A stretch of 64,000 bases of DNA. Source: Oscillospiraceae bacterium (lineage in GTDB: Bacteria; Bacillota; Clostridia; Oscillospirales; Oscillospiraceae). The stretch is from NCBI GenBank assembly GCA_015067525.1, contig SVMH01000002.1:1-64000 (forward strand). The letters are read 5' to 3'. Both the position numbers and the translations under genes were made by a program. Shown here piece after piece: positions 1 through 7,315 of the stretch (its first letter is position 1; every line of letters begins with the position of its first letter). Under the pieces are notes generated by a model. That model did not search any database, had not been told where the DNA came from, and saw only the letters and a list, made by a program, of their open reading frames with translations.

Positions 1-23
1 TTCGAATCCGGTATGGGTCACCA
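1..23 (+). tRNA. 3' end of a tRNA, probably tRNA-Glu (partial)
   Basis: Only the 3' end is present: T-loop TTCGAAT, half a T-stem, acceptor strand ATGGGTC, an unpaired A and an encoded CCA. ATGGGTC would pair with GGCCCAT, the usual 5' end of tRNA-Glu in Firmicutes, so Glu is my guess. The anticodon lies outside the window. Confidence 0.75.
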
Positions 24-31
24 CTTTTCTC

Positions 32-60
32 TTGACAGAGAAAGAAAAAGCGAATATCAT
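32..60 (+). promoter_or_regulatory. sigma-A promoter for 5S rRNA
   Basis: A perfect -35 TTGACA (32-37), a 17-base spacer and -10 TATCAT (55-60) start nine bases after the tRNA CCA. They place a transcription start near base 67, about 30 bases before the 5S rRNA. This suggests the 5S is transcribed separately from the tRNA, or from an extra internal promoter. Confidence 0.55.
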
Positions 61-95
61 AGGTTTGTGACTGCGAGAGTGGTACGCAAACGCAG

Positions 96-209
<114 letters not shown>

Positions 210-211
210 AC

Positions 212-246
212 AGAGGACAGCCGAAAGGTTGTCCTCTTTCTTTTTG
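212..246 (+). terminator. intrinsic terminator after 5S rRNA
   Basis: GAGGACA and TGTCCTC form the stem around a GCCGAAAGGT loop, followed by a T-rich run. It is nearly the same hairpin as the one that follows the degenerate 5S copy at 361-396. Confidence 0.85.
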
Positions 247-251
247 TTTTG

Positions 252-357
252 ACGAGGGTTCGGGATGGATCCCCATCGCCGTGACAGGTCAGTTAAGCAC
301 ACGTCTGCCCACGATACTTGGCAGGCCGACGCGCCCGGAAAAATAGGTAACGCCAAC
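252..357 (+). pseudogene. degenerate second 5S rRNA copy
   Basis: The 3' half (CTGCCCACGATACTTGGC ... AAATAGGTAACGCCAAC) is almost identical to the intact 5S just upstream, and AGTTAAGC is kept. The 5' half is badly diverged: the TTGGTGTTGATTA start is missing and the CATCCCGAACACGG core is scrambled. Without its 5' strand the terminal helix cannot form, so this is unlikely to be a working 5S rRNA. It keeps its own terminator, which points to tandem duplication of a 5S-terminator unit followed by decay. Confidence 0.7.
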
Positions 358-360
358 ATG

Positions 361-396
361 AAGAGGACGATCGAAAGGTCGTCCTCTTTCTTTTTG
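361..396 (+). terminator. intrinsic terminator after 5S pseudogene
   Basis: GAGGACGA and TCGTCCTC pair around a TCGAAAGG loop, followed by TTTCTTTTT. It is a close copy of the terminator behind the intact 5S. Confidence 0.8.
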
Positions 397-413
397 GCTG
401 CAAAAGTGTACTT

Positions 414-478
414 GCAACCTCTGGTTGCGGAGATTCCAGTCTAAACTGGTAGCGTACAGCAGAAATATTTGCTATGAT
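414..478 (+). promoter_or_regulatory. promoter region of the XRE regulator gene with two inverted repeats
   Basis: Two perfect inverted repeats, GCAACC-TCT-GGTTGC (414-428) and CCAGT-CTAA-ACTGG (436-449), precede an extended -10 element TGCTATGAT (-10 at 473-478). No good -35 is visible at the right distance. The repeats may be binding sites for the regulator encoded downstream, or for another activator; that is inference. Confidence 0.35.
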
Positions 479-510
479 TGGGGCATCAAACAAAGAGAGG
501 TGTGAGATGG

Positions 511-1182
511 ATGAATTTTCCTGAATCGCTGTTTGAATTGCGCAGGGACAGAGGGCTAAGTCAGGAGGATCTGGCATCCCAAATTGGTGTGTCACGGCAA
601 GCGGTCAGCAAATGGGAAACTGGTGAAGCGATGCCGGATCTGAATAAACTGCTGCTTCTTGCTGATGCATTGGAGGTATCGTTGGATCGCCTTTGTGGAA
701 AGGCAGAATCCTTGACAGAGCCACTGTCAACAGCACCTACAGCAAAGAAAAAGAGCCTTTGGCCCATCCTTTGCGGCGTACTGGCGATTCTCGTTGTACT
801 GCTGCTCCTGCAGACGGCCCACCTATATAAAGAAAAGAAGCGTGAAAACGATGCACCGATACAGGTGAATATTGCGGAAGCGACATTTAGCTCAGCCACC
901 GGTCATATTCTGAGTTACCGTATCATCCCCAGCGAAATTTGCCCGGACGATACGTACAAGCTGCTGCTGACACCGGCAACACCAATCGCCGGTGTGCCGA
1001 ACCCGGTGTCGTTGGATACTACCAGCGGGCTTTTCCAAGGTGAACTCGCTTTTCCGTTGACTGCCTCCCAATGGACGGTAGCGCTGCAGGTGGAGCATGG
1101 AGAAAAGACGTACATCGTGCCTGTGGCTGCGAACCTTCACTATACATTTGATAGAAGGGTAAGCTGGGATCCAGTGACATAA
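511..1182 (+). CDS. membrane-anchored XRE-family transcriptional regulator
   Basis: This 223-residue protein starts with a helix-turn-helix of the XRE/Cro type (residues about 4-60, with the typical LSQEDLASQIGVSRQAVSKWE motif), which binds DNA in the cytoplasm. After a short linker a single hydrophobic segment (83-105) anchors it in the membrane, and the remaining 115 residues probably lie outside the cell as a sensor domain I do not recognise. The start at 511 was chosen because an AGAGAGG site lies ten bases upstream; an earlier in-frame ATG at 478 overlaps the -10 element. Two inverted repeats in its promoter suggest autoregulation. Its target genes are unknown. Confidence 0.8.
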   Translation: MNFPESLFELRRDRGLSQEDLASQIGVSRQAVSKWETGEAMPDLNKLLLLADALEVSLDRLCGKAESLTEPLSTAPTAKKKSLWPILCGVLAILVVLLLLQTAHLYKEKKRENDAPIQVNIAEATFSSATGHILSYRIIPSEICPDDTYKLLLTPATPIAGVPNPVSLDTTSGLFQGELAFPLTASQWTVALQVEHGEKTYIVPVAANLHYTFDRRVSWDPVT

Positions 1183-1183
1183 A

Positions 1184-1215
1184 AAAGGAAGCGGATTTAT
1201 TCCGCTTCCTTTTTT
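1184..1215. terminator. bidirectional terminator between convergent genes
   Basis: AAAAAAGGAAGCGGA and TCCGCTTCCTTTTTT form a long A/T-flanked hairpin that works on both strands. It separates the regulator gene from the converging redox operon and touches the stop codon of the latter. Confidence 0.85.
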
Positions 1216-1819
1216 ATTCAGTAGTCATAGCAATACCCCGCAGCAGCGTTTCCTTGTCAATGGCGCCGCTGGCGTAGGCCACAGCATAGCCCTCCGCATC
1301 AAAGAAATAGGTCATGGGCAGGGAATAGGCCCCGTAGGCCATCGTGGCGCTGTGCTGCGTGTCGTAGTAGACAGGAAAGCTGAAGCCGGCATCAACGATG
1401 AAAGCGCTGGCTGTATCTACCGTTTCCTGCACGCCGTCGGTCACATTGACCATCAGAAAGTGGATGTCGTTTCCCATCTGCCGATAGACCTCTTCGAACG
1501 CCGGCATTTCCTTGACACAGTAGCCGCACCAAGTAGCCCAGAAATTGACCACCGTGGGCTTGCCGCGGAAATCGGATAGCTTCACCTCTTTACCGGAGGA
1601 ATCCAACACGGTGAAATCCGGGGGAAACTGCTTGGGTGCGTCCTGATCCGAGTCGTTCTGAGAAGCTTGTGACTGGCCGCTCTGGTTCGCCGCAGGATCA
1701 TTGGCAGCGAGATTGTCGTTGTCCACACTGCCGCTGAACTGTTGATAGAGGACGGAGGCGACGATCAGCACGATCACGAGGGCGGCTGATGAGAGAAGCA
1801 GCATTTTTTTCTTCTTCAT
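1214..1819 (-). CDS. TlpA/ResA-like membrane-anchored thiol-disulfide oxidoreductase
   Basis: The 201-residue protein has an N-terminal membrane anchor (about 7-28), a low-complexity Asn/Gln/Ser/Asp linker (about 32-62) and a thioredoxin fold of the AhpC/TSA-redoxin type with the active site WCGYC near residue 97. It should sit on the outer face of the membrane and reduce or exchange disulfides in exported proteins, fed with electrons by the CcdA homologue encoded immediately upstream. It is the last gene of the trx-ccdA-tlpA operon. In other bacteria such pairs serve cytochrome c maturation or spore and cell-envelope proteins; nothing here shows which client is used. Confidence 0.85.
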   Translation of the reverse strand: MKKKKMLLLSSAALVIVLIVASVLYQQFSGSVDNDNLAANDPAANQSGQSQASQNDSDQDAPKQFPPDFTVLDSSGKEVKLSDFRGKPTVVNFWATWCGYCVKEMPAFEEVYRQMGNDIHFLMVNVTDGVQETVDTASAFIVDAGFSFPVYYDTQHSATMAYGAYSLPMTYFFDAEGYAVAYASGAIDKETLLRGIAMTTE

Positions 1820-1832
1820 CCGATATTCCCCC

Positions 1833-2495
1833 TTAACTCAGTATGGTCAGAAAGCGGCCCAGCAGGCCGGTAGCCATCAGGATACCGATGAGCACCAGCA
1901 GGCAGCCACACACCGTGTTGATAACGTGGTAGTGGCTCTTGATCCAGCTGAAAGCGCCTTTCAGCTGATCGATCAGTACAGCGCTGATGATAAACGGAAT
2001 GCCCAGGCCCAGAGAGTAGACGAGCAGCATCAAAATGCCCTCCAGCACATGACCCTGTTGGGAAGCCAGCATCAGCGCGGAGCCCAGAAACGCGCCCACA
2101 CAGGGTGTCCAGCCCAGAGAGAACACGATGCCAAACAGCAGCGCGGAGAAGAAGCCCAGGTCGCGGTTTTCCATACTGCGGCCGTTGCCGTAAAACAGAT
2201 TCAGCTTCAGCACGCCCAGATAGTTCAGACCGAACACGATGACGATCAGGCCGGAGACGATGTTTAACGCCGTCTGATGCGCGGTGAGGAAGCCGCCCAG
2301 CGTACCGGCCAGCGCGCCCATGGCGGTAAAGACCAGCGTAAAGCCCAAGACGAAGCCGCAGGCGTTACCCAGCGTTTTGCGGGTGCTGCGCTCACCGCCG
2401 CCGGCAAAATAGGTGGCGTAAATGGGCAGCATGGGCAGCAGGCAGGGGGAGATGAAGGTGATGATACCCTCCAAGAAAGAAATAGCGTACTGCAT
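1833..2495 (-). CDS. ccdA: CcdA-type thiol-disulfide transmembrane electron carrier
   Basis: The 220-residue integral membrane protein has about six transmembrane helices and matches the DsbD/CcdA core family. The two characteristic cysteines are visible in ISPCLLPMLP (helix 1) and WTPCVGA (helix 4); they carry reducing power from cytoplasmic thioredoxin across the membrane. Its neighbours fit this exactly: a thioredoxin upstream and a membrane-anchored TlpA-like acceptor downstream, spaced by 14 and 13 bases. The ATG at 2495 is the only reasonable start. No cytochrome c genes are in view, so the final client is open. Confidence 0.9.
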   Translation of the reverse strand: MQYAISFLEGIITFISPCLLPMLPIYATYFAGGGERSTRKTLGNACGFVLGFTLVFTAMGALAGTLGGFLTAHQTALNIVSGLIVIVFGLNYLGVLKLNLFYGNGRSMENRDLGFFSALLFGIVFSLGWTPCVGAFLGSALMLASQQGHVLEGILMLLVYSLGLGIPFIISAVLIDQLKGAFSWIKSHYHVINTVCGCLLVLIGILMATGLLGRFLTILS

Positions 2496-2509
2496 AAAGC
2501 GTTTTTCCT

Positions 2510-2827
2510 TTACAGTGTTTCTTCGATGAAGTGTGCGATAGCGTCCCGGGAGCCGGGGGAGATGACAAAGTCGACCAGCTCCCCTTCAGAGAAGATGACC
2601 AGTGTGGGGACGTATTCAATGAAATATTTTTCAGCCAGCTCCGGCCACTCGTCAATATTGATCTTACCGATGGCGAGACGCCCGGCGTATTCGTCAGCGA
2701 TCTGGTTGAAGGCGTCTTCCAGCGCAACGCAGTGACTGCACCAGGGGGCCCAGAACTCTACCAGCGCCGGCTTTTCGCCCACCAGCAGCTGACGGAAGGT
2801 GTCGTGATTCAAATGCACAGCAGCCAT
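2510..2827 (-). CDS. thioredoxin-like protein with a CSHC active site
   Basis: The 105-residue protein is a complete single-domain thioredoxin with no signal peptide, hence cytoplasmic. It keeps the WAPWC start of the active site and the cis-Pro region (EYVPTLVIF), but the active-site pair is CSHC rather than the usual CGPC, which should change its redox potential. It is the first gene of the operon with ccdA and a TlpA-like gene, so it is the likely electron donor to CcdA. The start has a good AAGGAGG site six to seven bases upstream. Confidence 0.88.
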   Translation of the reverse strand: MAAVHLNHDTFRQLLVGEKPALVEFWAPWCSHCVALEDAFNQIADEYAGRLAIGKINIDEWPELAEKYFIEYVPTLVIFSEGELVDFVISPGSRDAIAHFIEETL

Positions 2828-2858
2828 ATACAGTGCCTCCTTATCTTAGGTTGGCAAT

Positions 2859-2868
2859 AGTATACCAC
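2859..2868 (-). promoter_or_regulatory. extended -10 promoter of the trx-ccdA-tlpA operon
   Basis: On the minus strand the sequence reads TGGTATACT, an extended -10 element (TGnTATACT), about 30 bases before the thioredoxin start codon. No convincing -35 lies 16-18 bases upstream, which is common for extended -10 promoters. Confidence 0.45.
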
Positions 2869-2900
2869 AAAAGCAACAGCCATTATGTGACAATTGCATC

Positions 2901-2936
2901 AAAAAAGACGGTTACTGTACGTAACCGTCTTTTTTA
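2901..2936. terminator. bidirectional terminator downstream of the decarboxylase operon
   Basis: AAAAAAGACGGTTAC and GTAACCGTCTTTTTT form a strong hairpin with A and T runs on either side. On the minus strand it follows the stop codon of the alpha-subunit gene directly. Confidence 0.85.
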
Positions 2937-4424
2937 TTACAGATTGCCCAGCACGTCGGCGGCGACCTGAACGGTCAGCTGGCGGACGGCGTTGGGATCG
3001 GCAGTCTTGGCGGGTGCCGCGGGAGCGGGGGCAGCGGGTGCTGCGGCGGCTTCGGCGTACTTTTCGGGATGGTCGCGGCGATCCAGGAACTTGGGAGCCA
3101 CCTGGGGGAAGAGGGCCAGACTCAGCACATCCTCGTCGCTCTTGGCAATGTCGGCGAACTCGGCGCGATACTTATCCAGCTCCGGCTCCAGAAGGTCGGC
3201 AGGACGGCAGGTGATGACGTCCTCGGGGGCAATGCCGGCCTTAGCGCGGACCTCTTCGTTGACAACGCCGGGCAGGCGGCCGTATTCGCCGCGCAGCATG
3301 GCCTTGGACTCCTTGGGGAAGACCTTGTAGCGCTCGCCCATGATGATGTTCATCACGGCCTGCGTGCCCACGATCTGGCTGGAGGGAGTGACCAGCGGGG
3401 GATAACCGAAGTCCTGACGGACGCGGGGGATCTCGGCCAGCACATCGTAGTACTTATCTTCCTTGCCGGCCTGCTTGAGCTGGGAGATCAGGTTGGACAG
3501 CATGCCGCCGGGCACCTGATAGAGCAGCGTGTTGGTGTCCACGTTCAGCACCTTGGGATCCAGAGAGCCGGCGCCCTTCAGACGCTGCGCGATCTTGCGG
3601 AAGTGGACGGCGGCCTCGGACATCTTGGTAAGATCCAGGCCGGTGTCGCGCACCGTGCCGGCCAGCGTGGCCACCAGAGACTCGGTAGCGGGCTGGGCCG
3701 TACCGTTGGCCAGAGGACTGAGGGCGGTGTCCACGATATCCACACCGGCGTAAGCGGCCATGAGATAGGTCATGTCGCCGGTACCGGAGGTGTTGTGGGT
3801 GTGCAGGTGGATGGGGACGGAGACGGATTCCTTCAGCGCCTTGATGAGGGAATAGGCGTCCATGGGCAGCAGCAGGTTGGCCATGTCCTTGACACAGATG
3901 GTGTCAGCGCCCATCTGCTCCAGTTCGCGGGCCAGCTTGACGAAGTAGGCCTCGTTGTGGATGGGGGAGATAGTGTAGCTGAGGGTGGCCTCCACCTGTC
4001 CGCCGTACTTCTTGGTGGACTTGATGGCCTGCTCCAGATTGCGCACGTCGTTGAGCGCGTCGAAAATGCGGATGATGTCGATACCGTTCTCGATGGACTT
4101 GCGGCAGAAGGCATCCACCACGTCATCGGCGTAGTGCTTGTAGCCCAGAATGTTCTGGCCGCGGAAGAGCATCTGCAGCTTGGTGTTGGGCAGACCTGCC
4201 TTCAGCTTGCGCAGGCGCTCCCACGGATCTTCGTTGAGGAAGCGCATGCAGCTATCGAAGGTGGCGCCGCCCCAGCACTCCAGCGAGTAATAGCCGATGG
4301 AGTCCAGCACTTCCAGCGCCGGCAGCATGTCCTCAATGGTCATGCGGGTGGCGGCCTGAGACTGGTGAGCGTCACGCAGGATGGTATCGGTGATCAGCAG
4401 GGGCTTGTTAGACAGAAATTCCAT
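2937..4424 (-). CDS. oadA: oxaloacetate decarboxylase alpha (carboxyltransferase) subunit
   Basis: The 495-residue protein is the carboxyltransferase that moves CO2 from oxaloacetate to biotin. The HMGL-like TIM barrel begins with the family motif ITDTILRDAHQSQAATRM (residues about 11-28), which supplies metal ligands, and the PYC/OADA conserved region follows to about residue 455. The C-terminus is an Ala/Pro linker with no biotinyl domain: biotin is on the separate carrier protein encoded two genes upstream. The operon order on the minus strand is gamma, carrier, beta, alpha. Together they form a membrane sodium pump. A pyruvate carboxylase subunit B role is the main alternative, but the beta and gamma neighbours argue for the decarboxylase. 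Confidence 0.88.
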   Translation of the reverse strand: MEFLSNKPLLITDTILRDAHQSQAATRMTIEDMLPALEVLDSIGYYSLECWGGATFDSCMRFLNEDPWERLRKLKAGLPNTKLQMLFRGQNILGYKHYADDVVDAFCRKSIENGIDIIRIFDALNDVRNLEQAIKSTKKYGGQVEATLSYTISPIHNEAYFVKLARELEQMGADTICVKDMANLLLPMDAYSLIKALKESVSVPIHLHTHNTSGTGDMTYLMAAYAGVDIVDTALSPLANGTAQPATESLVATLAGTVRDTGLDLTKMSEAAVHFRKIAQRLKGAGSLDPKVLNVDTNTLLYQVPGGMLSNLISQLKQAGKEDKYYDVLAEIPRVRQDFGYPPLVTPSSQIVGTQAVMNIIMGERYKVFPKESKAMLRGEYGRLPGVVNEEVRAKAGIAPEDVITCRPADLLEPELDKYRAEFADIAKSDEDVLSLALFPQVAPKFLDRRDHPEKYAEAAAAPAAPAPAAPAKTADPNAVRQLTVQVAADVLGNL

Positions 4425-4443
4425 AGTTGATACCTCGCTTCTA

Positions 4444-5703
4444 TTAACCGAACAGGGAGATCAGCACGCCTGCGGCAATGGCGGAGCCGATGACGCCGGC
4501 CACGTTGGGACCCATGGCGTGCATCAGCAGGAAGTTGCTGGGGTTGGCTTTCTGACCTTCCATCTGACTGACGCGGGCAGCCATGGGAACGGCAGACACA
4601 CCGGCAGAGCCAATGAGGGGATTGATCTTCTCCTTCAGGAACAGGTTCATGAACTTGGCCAGCAGCACGCCGCCCGCGGTACCGAAGGCGAATGCAGTGA
4701 CGCCCATGAGCATGATGCCCAAGGTGCCCCAATCCAGGAAGGTGTTGCCGGTGGCGGTTGCGCCTACGGACAGGCCCAGGAAGATGGTGACGATGTTCAT
4801 CAGCTCGTTCTGTGCGGTCTTGCTCAGTCGGTCGGTGACACCGCACTCCTTCAGCAGGTTACCCAGCATCAGGCAGGCGATCAGAGGAGCCGCGGAGGGT
4901 ACCAGCAGAGCCACAAAGATGGTGACAACGATGGGGAAGACGATCTTCTCGCGCTTGGAAACCTCGCGCAGAGGCTTCATCACGATCTTGCGCTCTTCCT
5001 CTGTGGTCAGCAGCTTCATGATGGGGGGCTGAATGACAGGGACAAGGGCCATGTAAGAGTAGGCGGATACCGCGATGGGGCCCAGAAGAGCGGGAGCCAG
5101 CATGGCGGTGACGAAGATGGCTGTGGGGCCGTCAGCACCGCCGATGATGCCGATAGAGGCGGCTTCCAGCGGGTCAAAACCAAGCCAGCGTGCACCGATA
5201 TAGGCCATGAAGATGCCGACCTGTGCGGCGGCACCCAGCAGCAGGCTCTTGGGGTTGGCGATCAGAGGACCAAAGTCGGTCATGGCGCCTACGCCCAGGA
5301 AGATGAGGCAGGGATAGATGCCCAGCTTCACGCCCAGATACAGGATGTCTACCAGACCGGGCGAAACGGTGGTGCCGGCCAGTGCCAGATCTGCCACTGC
5401 GGAGGATACGCCTTCAGCTTGCAGAGCCAGCAGCTGTGCCTCTTCGATCACAGCCCCGCCAAACCAGTTCCAGTGGACGTGGCCGCCGGCAAAGAGGATC
5501 TCGTGGAACATGTTGGCGCCGGGCAGGTTGGTCACCAGCATGCCGACGGCAATGGGAACCAGCAGCAGCGGCTCAAACTTCTTCACGATACCCAGAAACA
5601 GCAGGAAGCAGGCGATGGCGATCATCACTGCGCACTTCCAGTTGTCGCCCACAAAAAACTGGGCAAAACCGGTGCTGTTAATAAAATTCAGAATAGCTTC
5701 CAT
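4444..5703 (-). CDS. oadB: sodium-pumping decarboxylase beta subunit
   Basis: The 419-residue polytopic membrane protein decarboxylates carboxybiotin and uses the energy to export sodium ions. It matches the OAD_beta/GcdB/MmdB family: conserved GGADGPTAIF stretch, GNLLKECGVTDRL, and a C-terminal helix-rich core with FLGLSVGATATG. It lies between the alpha-subunit gene and the biotin carrier gene with only 15-20 bases between stop and start codons, so all are cotranscribed. The beta subunit alone cannot tell oxaloacetate, methylmalonyl-CoA and glutaconyl-CoA decarboxylases apart; the pyruvate-carboxylase-like alpha subunit next to it makes oxaloacetate the likely substrate. Confidence 0.9.
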   Translation of the reverse strand: MEAILNFINSTGFAQFFVGDNWKCAVMIAIACFLLFLGIVKKFEPLLLVPIAVGMLVTNLPGANMFHEILFAGGHVHWNWFGGAVIEEAQLLALQAEGVSSAVADLALAGTTVSPGLVDILYLGVKLGIYPCLIFLGVGAMTDFGPLIANPKSLLLGAAAQVGIFMAYIGARWLGFDPLEAASIGIIGGADGPTAIFVTAMLAPALLGPIAVSAYSYMALVPVIQPPIMKLLTTEEERKIVMKPLREVSKREKIVFPIVVTIFVALLVPSAAPLIACLMLGNLLKECGVTDRLSKTAQNELMNIVTIFLGLSVGATATGNTFLDWGTLGIMLMGVTAFAFGTAGGVLLAKFMNLFLKEKINPLIGSAGVSAVPMAARVSQMEGQKANPSNFLLMHAMGPNVAGVIGSAIAAGVLISLFG

Positions 5704-5718
5704 GCAGCGTCGCCTCCA

Positions 5719-6078
5719 TTACTGGATGACGCACAGAAGTGCGCCGGACTCCACAGCGCTGCCCTTGCTGGTGTTCACAGAAGCGATCACGCCGTCACAG
5801 GGGGCCATGATCTCGTTTTCCATCTTCATAGCTTCCAGAATCAGCAGCACCTGACCGCGCTTGACGGTGTCACCGGCGGCCACATTGACAGACAGGATAT
5901 TGCCGGGCATGGGGGCGGTCACCTTCTCGCCGCCGGCAGGAGCAGCGGGAGCGGGAGCGGCAGGCGCAGAGGCGGGAGCAGCGGGAGCGGCAGCCACAGG
6001 AGCGGCGGCAGCGCCGGTGATCTCTTCCAGCTCAACTTCGTATACGGTGCCGTTGACGTTAACTCTATACTTTTTCAT
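5719..6078 (-). CDS. biotin carboxyl carrier protein of the sodium-pump decarboxylase
   Basis: The 119-residue protein has a short N-terminal strand region, an Ala/Pro swinging linker (about 22-50) and a biotinyl domain with the attachment motif EAMKMENE; Lys85 should carry biotin. It shuttles the carboxyl group from the alpha subunit to the membrane beta subunit. A free-standing carrier is the GcdC/MmdC arrangement rather than the fused alpha-biotin form of enterobacterial OadA. The alpha subunit encoded downstream indeed lacks a biotinyl domain, so the two genes complete each other. Confidence 0.92.
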   Translation of the reverse strand: MKKYRVNVNGTVYEVELEEITGAAAAPVAAAPAAPASAPAAPAPAAPAGGEKVTAPMPGNILSVNVAAGDTVKRGQVLLILEAMKMENEIMAPCDGVIASVNTSKGSAVESGALLCVIQ

Positions 6079-6097
6079 GATGATCTTCCTCCAGTGA

Positions 6098-6373
6098 TCA
6101 GAGTTTTTTAATAGAAACGATGCGGACAGCGGAAATATCGGTGCCCATATCTTCGGCGATAGCGGCGGCGATGGCGGCCATCAGTTCAGGCTTTTTGCTG
6201 TGATCCGCCTGCGGCTGAGCGGAGACGGGAGCAGCGGCTGCGGGGACGGTATCGGCTGCTTTGGTTTTGCGGCAGATGGCGCTCATGGCCATGACCAGAA
6301 ACACAAGGCACACCAGTCCCAGAAATACAGTGCCTATGCCCATCAGGCAGACGAACAGGTTGGAATAATCCAT
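6098..6373 (-). CDS. oadG: sodium-pumping decarboxylase gamma (OadG-like) subunit
   Basis: The 91-residue protein has one N-terminal transmembrane helix (about 8-31), an Ala/Pro-rich linker and a C-terminal part ending in SAVRIVSIKKL, the usual layout of OadG/MmdD small subunits that hold the complex together at the membrane. It is the first gene of the operon, 35 bases downstream of a -10 element. The start ATG at 6373 has a GGGAGGG site upstream. The C-terminal region is weakly conserved in this family, so the assignment rests on topology and gene context. Confidence 0.82.
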   Translation of the reverse strand: MDYSNLFVCLMGIGTVFLGLVCLVFLVMAMSAICRKTKAADTVPAAAAPVSAQPQADHSKKPELMAAIAAAIAEDMGTDISAVRIVSIKKL

Positions 6374-6406
6374 GGAATCGAATCCCTCCCATTATGATAT
6401 GATTAT

Positions 6407-6435
6407 ATTGTACCAAACGTTTGGTAAGATTACAA
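6407..6435 (-). promoter_or_regulatory. oad operon promoter with a palindromic operator in its spacer
   Basis: On the minus strand: -35 TTGTAA (6430-6435), a 17-base spacer and -10 TACAAT (6407-6412). The perfect 16-base palindrome TACCAAACGTTTGGTA (6411-6426) fills the spacer and overlaps the -10. A dimeric repressor bound there would block RNA polymerase, so this is very probably an operator for the decarboxylase operon; the repressor is not identified. Confidence 0.65.
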
Positions 6436-6535
6436 TCGGTTTTTCCGAACTTCGTTAAAATTGTAACTTTGGTGAGAATTCCGCGTTCTTCTTTGGCACT
6501 TTTTGCCTAAGTGGTAGAAAAATCAAGAAAAATAG

Positions 6536-6564
6536 TTTCCACACAGTAAAAACTGTGATAAAAT
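6536..6564 (+). promoter_or_regulatory. sfsA promoter with an inverted repeat in its spacer
   Basis: -35 TTTCCA (6536-6541), 17-base spacer, -10 TAAAAT (6559-6564). The spacer holds the perfect inverted repeat CACAGT-AAAA-ACTGTG (6542-6557). Its placement is that of a repressor operator, or it could be a chance palindrome in an AT-rich promoter. Confidence 0.5.
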
Positions 6565-6583
6565 ACTCTCGAGGTGAGAAATT

Positions 6584-7258
6584 ATGCGCTACGCTGAGGT
6601 GACAAAAGCCACATTTCTGGCCCGCCCCAACCGCTTCATCGCTCATGTGGAACTGGGTGGAGAAGTGGTGGTCTGCCATGTGAAAAACACAGGCCGCTGC
6701 CGGGAACTGCTGGTACCGGGTGCGGAAGTCTGGCTGGAAAAAGGCAGTACGCCGGGCCGCAAAACCGCATGGGATCTGATCGCTGTGCGCAAGGGTGAGA
6801 AGCTTATCAACATGGATGCGCAGGCTCCCAACAAGGTGTTTGCCCAGTGGGCGGCGCAGCTGGAACCGGAGCTGACAGCGCTGTGGAGCGAGTATACCTA
6901 CGGCCAGTCGCGGCTGGACTTCTGTCTGGAAACCGCGGCTGGACTCCATCTGGTGGAAGTCAAGGGCGTCACGCTGGAGGAGGACGGACACACCCGATTC
7001 CCCGATGCGCCGACGGAGCGTGGCGTCAAGCACCTGCAGGAGCTGATGCGGGCGGTGGAGGAGGGCTACCGCGCCAGTGTGGTGTTTGTGATCCAGATGG
7101 AGCAGGTGAAGGACTTCGCGCCAAATGACGATACCCATCCCGCCTTTGGTGAGGCTTTGCGCGCAGCGGCGGAGGCCGGTGTGCAGGTGGTAGCGGTCAA
7201 CTGCCGCGTGGCGCCGGATTCGCTGGAGATCATTGGCCGCGTACCGGTGGTGCTATAG
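6584..7258 (+). CDS. sfsA: SfsA family DNA/RNA nuclease-like protein
   Basis: The 224-residue protein matches the full length of the SfsA family (sugar fermentation stimulation protein A). It has the N-terminal OB-like part with HVKNTGRCRELL and PGAEVWLE, then the nuclease-like region with SRLDFCLE and LVEVKGVTL, whose D and E-x-K residues look like a PD-(D/E)xK active site, and the late FPDAPTERGVKHL motif. Family members bind DNA and some cut nucleic acids; the cellular role is unclear. It stands alone with its own promoter and terminator. A GAGGTG site precedes the ATG. Confidence 0.93.
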   Translation: MRYAEVTKATFLARPNRFIAHVELGGEVVVCHVKNTGRCRELLVPGAEVWLEKGSTPGRKTAWDLIAVRKGEKLINMDAQAPNKVFAQWAAQLEPELTALWSEYTYGQSRLDFCLETAAGLHLVEVKGVTLEEDGHTRFPDAPTERGVKHLQELMRAVEEGYRASVVFVIQMEQVKDFAPNDDTHPAFGEALRAAAEAGVQVVAVNCRVAPDSLEIIGRVPVVL

Positions 7259-7274
7259 TTTACCCCATAAAAAC

Positions 7275-7303
7275 AAAAAGACACGACGAAAGTCGTGTCT
7301 TTT
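7275..7303. terminator. bidirectional terminator between sfsA and the NUDIX gene
   Basis: AAAAGACACGAC-GAAA-GTCGTGTCTTTT is a strong hairpin with A and T runs at either end, between two convergent genes. Confidence 0.85.
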
Positions 7304-7315
7304 GCGTGTAGTGCA

